NCBI RefSeq assembly: GCF_024494695.1
Contig: NZ_JANHDP010000004.1
Span: 372,001 to 436,000, forward strand
DNA length: 64,000 bases
Source: Natronoarchaeum rubrum
GTDB lineage: Archaea > Halobacteriota > Halobacteria > Halobacteriales > Natronoarchaeaceae
Direction: 5' to 3'
Shown: positions 53,605-61,781 of the stretch, in pieces
How positions within the stretch are numbered: position 1 is the stretch's first letter
Layout of the letters: each line of letters starts with the position of its first letter
Notes under the pieces: generated by a model
What the model was told of the DNA's origin: nothing
Databases searched by the model: none
Seen by the model: only the letters and a program-made list of their open reading frames with translations
Made by a program: the position numbers and the translations under genes

Positions 53605-54702
53605 ATGGGTATCGTTCGCGAGGGGTACGATCTTAGACAGTTCGGGCCGAGCGACAGGGCGGGGTTCGCGTCGCTGTACGAGACCGTCTTCGGCGTCGCC
53701 AGGACGGAGCGGTGGTTCGACTGGAAGTTCGGCGAGAACCCGTTCGTCGACGGCGTGCCGATCACGGTCGCGGTCGACCCCGACGACGGCGTCGTCGGCG
53801 CGCGGCCGATGTTCGCGCTGCCGATGGCCACAGGGCACAGCGAGTTCCTGGCGCTCCAGCCCTGCGACGCGATGGTCCATCCAGAGCACCGCCGGCAGGG
53901 GCTGTTCACCCGAATGACCGAGCACGCGATCGAGCGCTACGACGACCACGAGGCGGCGCTGTTTTTCAACTTCCCGAACGAGCAGTCCGCGGCCGGGAAT
54001 CGCAAACTCGGCTGGCGCGACGTCGGCGCCCTGTCGACGTACTACCGCGTGCAGTCGCCACGTGCGTGGGTCAATCCCGACGACGGCGTCGAGACCGTCG
54101 CGGCGACGGCGGCCGACGCCGTCGCGACTGGTTACCTGCGGACGCGGGACGCGCTGGCGCCGTCGGTCGAGGGCGTCACCGTCGAACGGCACCCCGAGCC
54201 GCCCGCCGAGTTGCTCGCCTCGCTGTACCGCTCGGCCGTTCCGACCGGATTTCACGCCGTCCGAAACGAGGCGTACGTGCGCTGGCGCTACCGAAATCCG
54301 CGGTGGAGCTACCGCACCTACGTCGCCCGCGACGACGCCGACCGGCCGCTGGCCGCCGCGGTGGTCGGGCGGAAATCGGAGGGCGGGTCCACCGCGGTCC
54401 GGCTCACCGACGTCGTCCCGACGCCGCCGGACGAGGGGTCGCTGGCGGCGCTGCTCTCGGCCGTGCTGTCGGACGCTGGCGACGCCGACGCCGTGGCGGC
54501 GCCGTCCTGCCTTCCGGAAGATCTGCTCGCTCGCTTCGGCTTCCACCCCGACACCGCGCCGCCGCTGTCGTACGTGGGATCTGCGACGATCCACGTCGCG
54601 CGCCCGGCGACCGTCGACGCCGACGACTGGACGCTGTTCGGCCGATCGGTGACCGACGCCGACAACTGGGCGCTGACGTTCGGCGAGCAGGATACGAGTT
54701 GA
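53605..54702 (+). CDS. Double-GNAT acetyltransferase
   Basis: A 365-residue protein. The N-terminal GNAT half holds YDLRQFGPSDRAGFASLYETVFG and AMVHPEHRRQGLFTRMTEHAIERY (acetyl-CoA loop), and the C-terminal half holds a degraded acyltransferase-like domain with VRWRYRNPRWSYRTYVARDD. Proteins of this layout in archaea act on amino sugars or peptidoglycan-like precursors; the substrate here is unknown. It lies beside the deacetylase on the other strand, so both may act on a surface glycan. Confidence 0.85.
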   Translation: MGIVREGYDLRQFGPSDRAGFASLYETVFGVARTERWFDWKFGENPFVDGVPITVAVDPDDGVVGARPMFALPMATGHSEFLALQPCDAMVHPEHRRQGLFTRMTEHAIERYDDHEAALFFNFPNEQSAAGNRKLGWRDVGALSTYYRVQSPRAWVNPDDGVETVAATAADAVATGYLRTRDALAPSVEGVTVERHPEPPAELLASLYRSAVPTGFHAVRNEAYVRWRYRNPRWSYRTYVARDDADRPLAAAVVGRKSEGGSTAVRLTDVVPTPPDEGSLAALLSAVLSDAGDADAVAAPSCLPEDLLARFGFHPDTAPPLSYVGSATIHVARPATVDADDWTLFGRSVTDADNWALTFGEQDTS

Positions 54703-54890
54703 CGGTACTGGATACTGCCTGTGCGTACTGACCGCTACGGTCCTATTTGTTTCAGATGGAGTCTACCGAGTTGTGTTGAGTACGGGGCGCGTATACACCA
54801 CTCACTCTCGGGCAAGAAATTGCCGCGTACGGAACGGGTATCCGTCACCCCGTTTCCGTCAAACAAATTCGTCCGCGCGTAGCCGGCGTT

Positions 54891-55208
54891 TCAGGCCGAC
54901 TTCGACGTGCCGCCGGTCCTCGGGGCCACCCCAGCGTGCGGGGGGCCGACCACGAAGATATCGCTCACAGCGAGACCGGCCCGCTCACTGTGTTCGCGGA
55001 GCGTCGCTTCGGAGTCTGCGTCGTACCGACACATCGTCGCGCCGATCGATCCGTCCTCGTTGAGGAACGTCTGAGAGCCGAGATACGACATCGGCACCCC
55101 CCCAGTCCGAAGTTCCTCGATGGCTTCACCCGAACTTTCGACCGCCTGCTCCAGCTGCTCGTTTGTGATTCCCGCTTCGAACTCCCGCAATACGTCGTAG
55201 TTAGTCAT
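54891..55208 (-). CDS. SCO4226/DUF4242-like ferredoxin-fold protein
   Basis: A 105-residue protein. It starts MTNYDVLREFEAGITNEQLEQAVE, then SYLGSQTFLNEDGSIGATMCRYDADSEATLREHSERAGL, which matches a small ferredoxin-like fold known in nickel-binding SCO4226 proteins. His and Cys in MCRYD and EHSER are candidate metal ligands. The ATG at 55208 follows lower-GC sequence holding a TATA-like TTTATTATG on the minus strand at about 55,263-55,275. Function unknown. Confidence 0.75.
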   Translation of the reverse strand: MTNYDVLREFEAGITNEQLEQAVESSGEAIEELRTGGVPMSYLGSQTFLNEDGSIGATMCRYDADSEATLREHSERAGLAVSDIFVVGPPHAGVAPRTGGTSKSA

Positions 55209-55351
55209 GGTATTTCCTGAGAAGGAACGGTACAGCGTTCGGGTTCTCACTATCAATACGCCCTCAAACATAATAAAGGTTCCTTATAGTTTTTTGGGAG
55301 ACAATTATAGCGGATCGAGTGTCGTAGAGGGCTGCAACCCGAGAAGATGTT

Positions 55352-55370
55352 GCTCGGAAACTCTCCGAGC
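55352..55370. terminator. Hairpin downstream of cimA
   Basis: GCTCGGA and TCCGAGC form a 7-bp stem with a 5-base loop about 60 bases beyond the cimA stop. There is no T-run after it on the minus strand, so a terminator role is weakly supported. Confidence 0.25.
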
Positions 55371-55429
55371 GTCTACTACCGCTCAGCAAAAGCCCGGATC
55401 GCAGTCGTTCCTCGATAAAAGTACGCCGA

Positions 55430-56977
55430 TCAGTCGTCGGCGAGCGGCACCGGATCCTCGCCGGGGACCGACAGCAGCCGGTCGATGGCGTCGACCATCG
55501 CCTTGACCGAGGCGGTGGTGATGTCGGTGTCGCTGTTGGCGACGGTCACCGACGTGTCGCCGCGGCTCATCTCGACCTCGACGGTGACGACGGCGTCGGT
55601 GCCGCCGGTGATCGCGTCGACCTCGTAGGATTCGAGCGTGACGTTGGCGGCCTCGCCGAGCGCCTCGCGCACCGCGGAGACGGCGGCGTCGACCGGCCCG
55701 CTCCCGGTGCCCGAGGCGGTCCGCTCGTCGTCGTCGACGCGCAGGCGGACGCTCGCGGTCGGGATGCCGCCGCCGCTGGCCGCGGTGAGATTGAGCAGTT
55801 CGACGCGGCGCTCGCGGTCGGTGCCCTGGACCTCCTCGGCGATCGCCAGCAGGTCGGCGTCGGTGACGCGCTTGCCCCGGTCGCCGATCGCCTTGACGCG
55901 CTCGACGACCTCGGTGAGCTCCTCGTCGGAGACGTCGAAGCCGTGTTCCTGAAGGGCTGCCTGGGCGCCGGCGCGGCCGGTGTGCTTGCCCAGCACGATC
56001 CGGCGCTCGCGGCCCACCTTTTCAGGCGGGTACGGCTCGTACATCTGGTCGTCCTTGAGCGTGCCGTCCGTGTGGATGCCGCTCTCGTGGGTGAAGGCGT
56101 TCTCGCCGGTGACGGCCTTGTTCGGCGGGAGCTGGACGCCCGTCGAGCGGGCGACCGTCTGGCCCAGCTCGTACAGCTGGGTCGTGTCGACCGTCTCGAG
56201 GTCGTAGCTGTGGTCCAGCGCGATGGCGACCTCTTCGAGGGCGACGTTGCCGGCGCGTTCGCCGAGCCCGTTGACGGTCCCGTGGATCAGGTCCGCGCCC
56301 GCGGCGACGCTCGCCAGAGCGTTCGTGACGCCCAGCCCGAGGTCGTCGTGGGTGTGGGTGCTGACGGGGCCGTACTCCGAGAGCGCGGAGACGACCTCGT
56401 AGGCGCGCTCGGGACCGGCGTGGCCGACCGTGTCGGCGTAGCAGACCCGCGTCGCGCCGGCGTCCATGGCGGCCTCGGCGAGCCGTTCGAGGAACTCCAG
56501 GTCCGCGCGGGAGCCGTCCTCGCCGATCACTTCGACCCACAGCCCGTGGTCGCGGGCGTACGCGACGAGCTCCTCGGTGTCGGCGACGACCTCGTCGCGG
56601 GTCGTGTTCACCTTCGTCTCGATGTGGCGGTCGCTGCCGGGGACCACGATCGTGACGCCGTCGACGTCGCAGTCGAGCGCGAGGTCGATGTCGTTCTTGA
56701 CGCCCCGGGCGAAGCTGGTGATCGTCGCGTCGAGTCCCAGATCCGTGACGCGGCGGATCGTCTGGCGCTCGCCCTCGCCGGTGCAGGCGCTGCCGGCCTC
56801 GATCACGTCGATCTCGGCGCGGTCCAGAGCCTGCGCTATTTCGGCTTTCTCGTCGGGCGTCAGCGAGATTCCCGGTGCCTGTTCGCCGTCCCGCAACGTG
56901 GTATCGAGAAGCTGTACGTCAGTCGCGTCGTCGTAGAGGGGATTTGTTTCGGGGGAGCCCCCGAATAAATCGGTCAC
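55430..56977 (-). CDS. cimA: Citramalate synthase / 2-isopropylmalate synthase family
   Basis: A 515-residue member of the LeuA/CimA family. The active site starts LLDTTLRDGEQAPGISLT (Arg and metal Asp). HTHDDLGLGVTNALASVAAGA holds the metal His pair, and NGLGERAGN lies between. A C-terminal regulatory domain covers residues 390-505. Start is the GTG at 56977; a nearby ATG at 56984 is out of frame. The length and motifs fit haloarchaeal citramalate synthase, which makes 2-oxobutanoate for isoleucine, but isopropylmalate synthase is not excluded. Confidence 0.88.
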   Translation of the reverse strand: MTDLFGGSPETNPLYDDATDVQLLDTTLRDGEQAPGISLTPDEKAEIAQALDRAEIDVIEAGSACTGEGERQTIRRVTDLGLDATITSFARGVKNDIDLALDCDVDGVTIVVPGSDRHIETKVNTTRDEVVADTEELVAYARDHGLWVEVIGEDGSRADLEFLERLAEAAMDAGATRVCYADTVGHAGPERAYEVVSALSEYGPVSTHTHDDLGLGVTNALASVAAGADLIHGTVNGLGERAGNVALEEVAIALDHSYDLETVDTTQLYELGQTVARSTGVQLPPNKAVTGENAFTHESGIHTDGTLKDDQMYEPYPPEKVGRERRIVLGKHTGRAGAQAALQEHGFDVSDEELTEVVERVKAIGDRGKRVTDADLLAIAEEVQGTDRERRVELLNLTAASGGGIPTASVRLRVDDDERTASGTGSGPVDAAVSAVREALGEAANVTLESYEVDAITGGTDAVVTVEVEMSRGDTSVTVANSDTDITTASVKAMVDAIDRLLSVPGEDPVPLADD

Positions 56978-57014
56978 CGGTCATGATAGTCCACTCTCCC
57001 GTAGGCCACCCGAG

Positions 57015-57024
57015 ACATATAAGC
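57015..57024 (-). promoter_or_regulatory. cimA promoter (TATA)
   Basis: CTTATATG on the minus strand (plus CATATAAG at 57016-57023), about 40 bases before the GTG. It leaves a leader of roughly 16 bases. Confidence 0.6.
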
Positions 57025-57123
57025 TACCCGCTTCGACAGGTGGTGACACGGGTGCCGGCGTCCGGACGTCGGCGCGATCGCGGGGCGGCATCGCGACCGC
57101 GCGTCGGCGTCGCGGTCGTCGTT

Positions 57124-57139
57124 CGGCGTCGAGACGCCG
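57124..57139. promoter_or_regulatory. Perfect inverted repeat upstream of the FMN oxidase gene
   Basis: CGGCGTC and GACGCCG flank a GA centre. It lies 27 bases before the TATA box of the FMN enzyme and might be an operator, but GC-rich palindromes arise easily in this genome. Confidence 0.3.
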
Positions 57140-57165
57140 CTGCGTCAACGAGCGGGAGCCGCCCC

Positions 57166-57174
57166 GATATTTTT
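57166..57174 (+). promoter_or_regulatory. TATA box of the FMN alpha-hydroxyacid oxidase gene
   Basis: GATATTTTT is centred about 28 bases before the ATG at 57199, as in leaderless haloarchaeal genes. Confidence 0.6.
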
Positions 57175-57198
57175 GACGCCGCCGCGAGACCGGCCGGT

Positions 57199-58419
57199 AT
57201 GGCAGACGACTACAGCCACACGGTCGGTCGCGACCGGCTCGTCGAGGTGTACACCCAGGGGATGCTCGCCGACCGGACGCCCGAGATTCCGCCGTCGTTC
57301 GAGGAACTCGAAGCCGCCGCCGAGGAAGCGCTCGACGACGAGGCGTACGCCTACGTCGCGGGTGGTGCGGGCGAGGAGCGCACCGTCGGCGCGAACCGCC
57401 GGGCGTTCGACCGCTGGCGGCTCGTCCCGCGGATGCTCCGGGACGTCGCCGAGCGGGACCTCTCGGTCGACCTCTGCGGGAACGAGTATCCGGCGCCGAT
57501 CGCGCTGGCGCCGATCGGCGTCCAGTCGATCCTCCACGACGACGCCGAACTCGCCAGCGCTCGCGCCGCCGCCGAACTCGGCGTCCCGTTCGTCCAGAGC
57601 TCGGCCGCCTCGGAGACGTTGGAGGACGTCGCCGAGGAGCTGGGCGACGCGCCGGGCTGGTTCCAGCTCTACTGGAGCGCCGAGCGCGAGGTGACGGCGA
57701 GCTTCGTCGAGCGGGCCGAGGAGGCGGGCTACGAGGCGATCGTCGTCACGCTCGACACGCCCGTTTTGGGCTGGCGCGAGCGCGACGTCGACCTCGGATA
57801 CCTGCCGTTCCTCGACGGCGAGGGCGTCGCGAACTACTTCTCCGATCCGGCGTTCCGCGACCTGCTGGCCGACCCGCCCGAGGAGAACCCCGACGCCGCA
57901 ATCATGCAGTTCATCGACGTGTTCGGCGATCCCTCGCTGACCTGGGACGACCTGGAGTGGCTCCGCGAGCAGACTGACCTGCCGCTGCTCGTCAAGGGCA
58001 TCCTCCACCCCGACGACGCCGAGCGCGCGGTAGAGTGCGGCGTCGACGGGCTGGTCGTCTCGAACCACGGCGGCCGGCAGGTCGACAACGCCGTGTCGGC
58101 CCTGTCCGCGCTGCCGCGGATCGTCGAGCGCGTCGGCGACGACGCCACCGTCTTGTTCGACAGCGGCATCCGGCGCGGCGCCGACGCCGTCATCGCGCTG
58201 GCGCTGGGCGCCGATTCCGTCCTGTTCGGGCGGCCCTACGCCTACGGGCTGGCGATCGACGGCGAGAACGGCGTCCGCGAGGTGACCGAGAACTTCCTGG
58301 CCGATCTGGATCTGACCCTGGCGCTGACGGGCCACGATTCGGTCGCCGACGTGGATCGCGACGCGCTCGTTCCCGCGGCGGAGTGGCGTCCCGACCGCGG
58401 CGCCGACGCCGAGTGGTAG
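57199..58419 (+). CDS. FMN-dependent alpha-hydroxyacid oxidase/dehydrogenase (lactate 2-monooxygenase-like)
   Basis: A 406-residue TIM-barrel FMN enzyme. N-terminal AYAYVAGGAGEERTVGANRRAF is followed by APIGVQSILHDDAELASARAA, QLYWSAEREVT, LVKGILHPDDAERAV (Lys), and the catalytic VVSNHGGRQVDNAVSALSALP (His and Arg). FDSGIRRGADAVIALALGADSVLFGRP closes the FMN site. The length with an extra loop near 190-230 matches lactate monooxygenase-like enzymes more than glycolate oxidase. It oxidises 2-hydroxyacids such as lactate. A leaderless promoter lies upstream. Confidence 0.9.
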   Translation: MADDYSHTVGRDRLVEVYTQGMLADRTPEIPPSFEELEAAAEEALDDEAYAYVAGGAGEERTVGANRRAFDRWRLVPRMLRDVAERDLSVDLCGNEYPAPIALAPIGVQSILHDDAELASARAAAELGVPFVQSSAASETLEDVAEELGDAPGWFQLYWSAEREVTASFVERAEEAGYEAIVVTLDTPVLGWRERDVDLGYLPFLDGEGVANYFSDPAFRDLLADPPEENPDAAIMQFIDVFGDPSLTWDDLEWLREQTDLPLLVKGILHPDDAERAVECGVDGLVVSNHGGRQVDNAVSALSALPRIVERVGDDATVLFDSGIRRGADAVIALALGADSVLFGRPYAYGLAIDGENGVREVTENFLADLDLTLALTGHDSVADVDRDALVPAAEWRPDRGADAEW

Positions 58420-58426
58420 CGCGGCG

Positions 58427-58777
58427 TCACGCCTCGACGAACTCGACAGTGTCGCCGACCGTGACGCCTTCGGCGGCGCCTGCGGGCAGTTCGACGAACG
58501 CGTCGGCCCGGGTCTTCGCGTTCCCGGTCCAGGCCGACAGTGTCTCGACGCGCTGGACCTCGCCGTCGACGAGCCAGACGACGTCGATCGGGAACGGGAC
58601 GAACAGCATGTGGACGCTCCGGGCGGTCGGCTCGTCGAACTCGAAGACGAGCGCGTAATCGTCGGGGATCGACCGGCGGAACATCAGCCCGCGACCGCGA
58701 GAGAGCAGCCCGTCGGCCACGTCGACGCGCATCGCGAGCGTCTCGACGCCGTCGGGGCCGCGGTGACGCAGTTGCAC
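58427..58777 (-). CDS. DUF192 family protein
   Basis: A 116-residue DUF192 protein. The GTG start at 58777 precedes VQLRHRGPDGVETLAMRVDVADGLLSRGRGLMFRRSIPDDYALVF, where family homology begins. The conserved core continues RSVHMLFVPFPIDVVWLVDGEVQRVETLSAW. Function is unknown. It is convergent with the FMN oxidase (7 bases between stops) and lies beside a regulator of the ABC cluster. Confidence 0.88.
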   Translation of the reverse strand: MQLRHRGPDGVETLAMRVDVADGLLSRGRGLMFRRSIPDDYALVFEFDEPTARSVHMLFVPFPIDVVWLVDGEVQRVETLSAWTGNAKTRADAFVELPAGAAEGVTVGDTVEFVEA

Positions 58778-58881
58778 GGCACTTGCATTCGCTCGGGCCG
58801 GCAAAACGTTTGCGCCCGGCGTTTCGGCGTCCTGATCGTCGGCGTCCGGGAATCGGTGTCCCGCCACCGCGCCGCTTGCGA

Positions 58882-59169
58882 TCAGTCCTCCAGCGCGCCG
58901 AGCAGCGCTTCGAGCGTCTCGACGTGCTCCTCGAACTTCGATCGGCCCTCGTCGGTCAGCTCGTAGGTGGTCTGTGGGCGCCGGTCGACGAACTGCTTCT
59001 CGACGGCGATCGCGTCGGCCTCCTCCATCGTCTGGAGGTGGCTCGACAGGTTCCCCTCGGTGACGTCGAGCGCTTCCTGGAGTTCCGAGAACGTCGACTC
59101 CTCGTGCCGGTAGAGATAGGAGAACAGCTGCAACCGGGTCGGCTGGTGGACGAGCTTGTCGAACTCCAT
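58882..59169 (-). CDS. Winged-helix (ArsR/HTH type) transcriptional regulator
   Basis: A 95-residue single-domain regulator: LVHQPTRLQLFSYLYRHEESTFSELQEALDVTEGNLSSHLQTMEEADAIAV, then a wing, ERRPQTT-like YELTDEGRSKFEEHVETLE. Its pattern matches small archaeal repressors with no effector domain. It is the last gene of the operon that starts at the ABC permease, so it may control that operon through the inverted repeat at 61657-61686. Confidence 0.88.
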   Translation of the reverse strand: MEFDKLVHQPTRLQLFSYLYRHEESTFSELQEALDVTEGNLSSHLQTMEEADAIAVEKQFVDRRPQTTYELTDEGRSKFEEHVETLEALLGALED

Positions 59170-59172
59170 GGG

Positions 59173-59862
59173 TTAGTCCCAGCGGTAGGTCAGCAGGTAG
59201 TACGTCCCGACGCCGTGGAGGAAGAAGAGCGCTCCGAACAGCGCGTAGCCGGCGTACTGCAGGAACTCCACGAACGGCATGAAGAAGGCGAAGACGAGCA
59301 TCCAGGCGCCGGCGACGTAGTAGGGATATCGGTCCCGCGCCCGGATTGAGTACGCGCTCAGGATGGTGCCCGCGAGCAGGTAGCCCATCCCGAGGACGGC
59401 GACCGAGAGGCTGAAGAAGTACGCCCCCTGCACGACCCCCGGTACGTCGCCGAAGATCGCCGACGGGATCGCGGTGAGCACGAACCAGCCCGCAACGAGC
59501 GTGCCGAACACGACTCGCCAGCTCGGCGTCGGACCGGGGTCGTCGACTTCGGTGGCGACCGCGGAGCGCCATTGGATCAGCCCCGCCAGTGCGACCAGCA
59601 CGAACCAGACGACGAGGTAGAGGTAGTCGGGGATCGGCAGGGCGAACACGACGTTCGCGAGGACGCCTGCGCCGCCGACGAGCGCGCCGTGGACGGCCCA
59701 GAGTCGGCGCTGGCCCGGATACCGGTCCTCGATCCCCATCGCGGTCTTGATATGGTCGAGGTCCCGCCGGAGCGCGTCCAGATCCGGGTCGCCCGCGGCG
59801 CTCGCAGTTCCGGGCGCATCTGTATCGACCGGTCCCTCGTCGTCCGCGGTGTCGCCGGACAT
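59173..59862 (-). CDS. Membrane protein of the ABC operon, unknown function
   Basis: A 229-residue protein. An acidic N-terminus (GPVDTDAPGTASAAGDP) and a coil (DLDALRRDLDHIKTAMGIEDR) lead to about six helices, including YLYLVVWFVLVALAGLIQW and GAYFFSLSVAVLGMGYLLAG. It starts one base after the ATPase stop and ends three bases before the regulator, so the whole set is one unit. It may be a partner of the ABC transporter. I do not recognise a family. Confidence 0.78.
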   Translation of the reverse strand: MSGDTADDEGPVDTDAPGTASAAGDPDLDALRRDLDHIKTAMGIEDRYPGQRRLWAVHGALVGGAGVLANVVFALPIPDYLYLVVWFVLVALAGLIQWRSAVATEVDDPGPTPSWRVVFGTLVAGWFVLTAIPSAIFGDVPGVVQGAYFFSLSVAVLGMGYLLAGTILSAYSIRARDRYPYYVAGAWMLVFAFFMPFVEFLQYAGYALFGALFFLHGVGTYYLLTYRWD

Positions 59863-59863
59863 C

Positions 59864-60787
59864 TCAGTTCGTGACCGGCTTTCGCGCCCGGCCACCTGTT
59901 CCTTTCCCTTCCGCGATCTCGGGACCGACGTAGGTGTGGTAGTTGAACAGGTCGGTGTACGACGGCGGATCGAGCTCGACGCTCGCGTCGCCGTCGACCG
60001 ACGCCGCGATCGCGTCGACGTCTTCCTCGGTCGGCAGGAACCCGCGGACCTCGTCGCCACGGCGGAACGCCCGTTCGCCGAGCAGTCGCGACTCGTCGGG
60101 GACGCCGCCCCGGACTCGCGCGACCGGCGGCAGCTCGTCGAGCAGGACCTCGGGCTCGCCGTCGGCGACGACGCGCCCGTCGCGAACGAACGCGATCCGG
60201 TCGGCGATCCGGGCGTCGAGCGGCGTGTGGCTGGTCACGAGAAACGCCTTGCCCGCGTCGCGACGCGCCAGCAGCAGGTCGTGGAGCGTCTGGATCATCG
60301 CCAGATCGAGCTCCGCGGTCGGCTCGTCGAGCAGGTACAGCGGCACGTCCGCCGAGAGGGCGCTCGCGATCTCGACCTTGCGCTCCATGCCGCCCGAATA
60401 CTCCCGGACGAGCCGATCGAGGTCGGCGTCGATCTCCAGGCGCTCGGCGAGCGCTTCCCACTCGTCGGTGCCCCGCGGGTGGAGATCCTCGTAGAACTCC
60501 AGGTTCTCCCGGCCCGTGAGATCGGGATCGGTCATCGTCCCCTGGAGCATCACGCTGTGCTCGGCGCCGGCCCGGTCCGGTGTCAGGCCGTCGAACAGCT
60601 CTATCTCGCCGGCGTCGGGCGCGGTCGAGCCCGCCAGACAGGACATGAACACCGACTTGCCGACGCCGTTGGGGCCCATCAGCAGGACGATCTCGCCGGG
60701 CCGCACCTCCAGGTCGATCCCCGTCAGGACGGGCTGGTCGTCGAAGCGCTTCTCCACGCCGGTCGCGGTGACGATGGCATCGGACAT
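59864..60787 (-). CDS. ABC transporter ATP-binding protein
   Basis: A 307-residue ATPase. Walker A LLMGPNGVGKSVFMS (near residue 38), signature REYSGGMERKVEIASALS, Walker B LYLLDEPTAELDLA, H-loop LVTSHTPLD. A C-terminal extension of about 90 residues (ELPPVARVRGGVPDESRLLG) is probably regulatory. It pairs with the permease just upstream, whose stop lies five bases from this start. Transported substrate unknown. Confidence 0.93.
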   Translation of the reverse strand: MSDAIVTATGVEKRFDDQPVLTGIDLEVRPGEIVLLMGPNGVGKSVFMSCLAGSTAPDAGEIELFDGLTPDRAGAEHSVMLQGTMTDPDLTGRENLEFYEDLHPRGTDEWEALAERLEIDADLDRLVREYSGGMERKVEIASALSADVPLYLLDEPTAELDLAMIQTLHDLLLARRDAGKAFLVTSHTPLDARIADRIAFVRDGRVVADGEPEVLLDELPPVARVRGGVPDESRLLGERAFRRGDEVRGFLPTEEDVDAIAASVDGDASVELDPPSYTDLFNYHTYVGPEIAEGKGTGGRARKPVTN

Positions 60788-60792
60788 CTGAA

Positions 60793-61605
60793 TCACTCCG
60801 GTGCGTAGGCGAACCTGCGGACGATCAGCACCGAGATCGCCAGCAGCCCGGCGGCGTAGGCGCCGAGCAGGCCGAGGTATTTCGCCGAGTCGGGCGCCGC
60901 CGGCGGCGTCATGAACGCGGCGTCCTCGGAGAGGTACGCGATCTGGATCCGCGTCGCCAGCGAGTTCGGCACGTAGTTGACCATGTCGGCGCCCTCCGCG
61001 AGCATCCCCGGCGTGACGCCGTTGAACCCCGTCGCGTAGAACGCGATCAGCGCGCCGATCACCGCGATCGTCGTCATGTGCTCGGGCTTGGTGATCACCA
61101 GCGCGACGAGCATCGCCGCCGCCATCGCGATCAGGCAGAACAGCGCGAGCGTCAGGACGATCACGCCGAGCGCGGCGGGATCCGGGCGGCCGAACGTCGC
61201 GCCGTGGGCGATCGAGACGGCGATCGTCACGACGTAGGAGGCGACGCCGAACGCGGTCCCGGCGAGCAAGCGCCCGACGAGGTCGGCGGTCGGCGCGATC
61301 GGCATCGCGCGGAACTTCCGGTAGCGATCGCCGTCGAGGTCCCGCGCGAAGTCGCCCGCGAACACCGCGACGGTGATCGTGAACGCGCCGAACAGCCCGT
61401 AGGTCATCGCGAGTCCCGCCTTCAGGCCCCCGGCGCCCCCGCCCTCGGGCACGTCGACGAACACCAGCACCGACAGGAAGTACCAGAGCACGGGCCAGGC
61501 GACGGTGATGCCGAGCAGAACCTTGCTTCGCAGCACCTTCCGGACGTGTCTGCGGGCGAACGTGCGAGTCTGTCGCGTCCACGGGACGCGGGCCGTGTCG
61601 TGCAT
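60793..61605 (-). CDS. ABC-2 type transporter permease
   Basis: A 270-residue permease with six helices: LRSKVLLGITVAWPVLWYFLSVLVF, GLAMTYGLFGAFTITVAVFAGDF, LVGRLLAGTAFGVASYVVTIAV, IVLTLALFCLIAMAAAMLVAL, IAVIGALIAFYATGFNG and YAAGLLAISVLIVRRFAY. The Met at 61605 starts HDTARVPWTRQTRTFARRHVRK. It heads the operon permease, ATPase, membrane protein, regulator. It exports an unknown compound. Confidence 0.9.
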   Translation of the reverse strand: MHDTARVPWTRQTRTFARRHVRKVLRSKVLLGITVAWPVLWYFLSVLVFVDVPEGGGAGGLKAGLAMTYGLFGAFTITVAVFAGDFARDLDGDRYRKFRAMPIAPTADLVGRLLAGTAFGVASYVVTIAVSIAHGATFGRPDPAALGVIVLTLALFCLIAMAAAMLVALVITKPEHMTTIAVIGALIAFYATGFNGVTPGMLAEGADMVNYVPNSLATRIQIAYLSEDAAFMTPPAAPDSAKYLGLLGAYAAGLLAISVLIVRRFAYAPE

Positions 61606-61656
61606 GGTCGAACAGCGACGGCGCGGCGCGCCGCCACGAATCGGCGTTCGATATGC

Positions 61657-61686
61657 ACTGCAAAAAGGTTTGCTAAATATTGCAGT
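61657..61686. promoter_or_regulatory. Operator-like repeats upstream of the ABC operon
   Basis: ACTGCAA (61657-61663) and TTGCAGT (61680-61686) are exact inverted copies, 16 bases apart. A second pair, GCAAA and TTTGC, is nested at 61660-61673. The area holds ATATTTAG on the minus strand, a possible TATA box for the permease. It is a good site for the small regulator at 58.9 kb. Confidence 0.55.
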
Positions 61687-61710
61687 TTGCGACACAAAGC
61701 AGGGAGAAGA

Positions 61711-61727
61711 TTTATATACTATAGTAT
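61711..61727 (+). promoter_or_regulatory. AT-rich palindrome and TATA box upstream of the Mrp-like gene
   Basis: TTTATATA (61711-61718) is a strong TATA box, and ATACTATAGTAT (61716-61727) is a perfect 12-bp palindrome overlapping it. It lies 55-71 bases before the ATG at 61782. Confidence 0.55.
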
Positions 61728-61781
61728 GCCGGACGCGTTCGACCCGCAGATTTTGTCGGATCGCTCGCACGGTCCGACGTG

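Noticed and set aside
55209..55429. Lower-GC stretch considered as a small RNA gene
   Set aside because: Only one short 7-bp hairpin is visible; it is compatible with an ordinary promoter and 3' end. No support for an RNA gene.
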